Position numbers and translations under genes: made by a program
Shown here: positions 63,884 through 64,000 of the stretch, piece by piece
Layout: the number at the start of each line of letters is the position of its first letter
How positions within the stretch are numbered: the stretch's first letter is position 1
The notes under the pieces: model-generated
The model's database searches: none
The model's input: the letters and a program-made list of their open reading frames with translations, nothing else
Told to the model about the DNA's origin: nothing
NCBI RefSeq assembly: GCF_001541345.2
Contig: NZ_LMVL02000008.1
Location: 124,001-188,000 of the forward strand
Direction: 5' to 3'
Origin: Gillisella vitis
GTDB taxonomy: Bacteria; Pseudomonadota; Alphaproteobacteria; Rhizobiales; Rhizobiaceae
DNA: 64,000 bases

Positions 63884-64000
63884 TTTGTTCTCCTGACCGG
63901 CCTTTTCCCTATCATGTGGCATCGTCCGGTTGACCGCGAGGCCGTCATCGCCCCGCCAGAATAACCGGGCCTGCCCGGCGCGCGCCAATATCCTGTAGAC

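Noticed and set aside
1..64000. tRNA, rRNA, CRISPR array, prophage or insertion sequence
   Set aside because: I looked for conserved tRNA/rRNA blocks, regularly spaced direct repeats, integrases and transposases and saw none.

Overview
This window reads as chromosomal DNA of an alphaproteobacterium in the Rhizobiaceae, most like the Agrobacterium/Allorhizobium/Rhizobium group. The evidence is high GC with rhizobial codon use, many rhizobial housekeeping genes (rplY, prs, lgt, proC, trxB, greA, carA, carB, dnaG, rpoD), the rhizobial order greA-lpsB-...-lrp-trxB-lsrB, a PetP/PetR-type regulator pair, and two AbcR-type small RNAs between an ArsR-family gene and lsrB. The genus is an inference. 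No rRNA, tRNA, CRISPR array, prophage or intact insertion sequence was seen.

Layout. 0-7.3 kb: the N-terminus of a membrane protein, rplY, an aldehyde dehydrogenase locus (Fis-type regulator, dehydrogenase, DUF779 protein) and prs. 7.5-15 kb: an AraC regulator divergent from a quinone-oxidoreductase-like gene, a lipoprotein, then a tightly coupled minus-strand operon lgt - MidA-like methyltransferase - pgeF - M24 protein. 15-17.5 kb: ubiK-like, YbjN, proC, CsaA-like. 17.5-20.4 kb: petP-petR and an EnvZ-like kinase. 20.7-28.7 kb: metallo-hydrolase, cold-shock protein, EamA exporter, aspartate aminotransferase, OpgC-like protein, CaCA exchanger and DUF2188 protein. 28.7-32.4 kb: LysR regulator divergent from an SDR protein, then an old yellow enzyme with an ArsR regulator. 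32.4-36 kb: two AbcR-type sRNAs, lsrB, trxB and an Lrp regulator. 36-42.8 kb: a surface-polysaccharide region ending in lpsB and greA. 43-48 kb: DUF2235 protein and carB. 48.9-54.4 kb: GST, zinc metallopeptidase, aldo/keto reductase with a divergent LysR gene, and a MATE exporter. 54.4-63.2 kb: carA, YqeY, bioY-bioB, dnaG and rpoD. The last 0.8 kb is repeat-rich.

How genes work together. carA and carB encode the two subunits of carbamoyl-phosphate synthetase but lie about 6.4 kb apart. bioY and bioB overlap and carry two BioR-like boxes. LsrB, TrxB and the Lrp protein sit next to the lipopolysaccharide genes, and the two sRNAs sit next to lsrB, whose Brucella orthologue VtlR is known to control an AbcR sRNA. 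The intergenic spaces carry several families of dispersed palindromic repeats, including one element that looks inserted into the loop of another. The most notable unannotated items are the two sRNAs separated by a small ORF, a candidate sRNA near 28.3 kb, a terminator directly upstream of the MATE gene, and the nested repeats at 4.2-4.6 kb.
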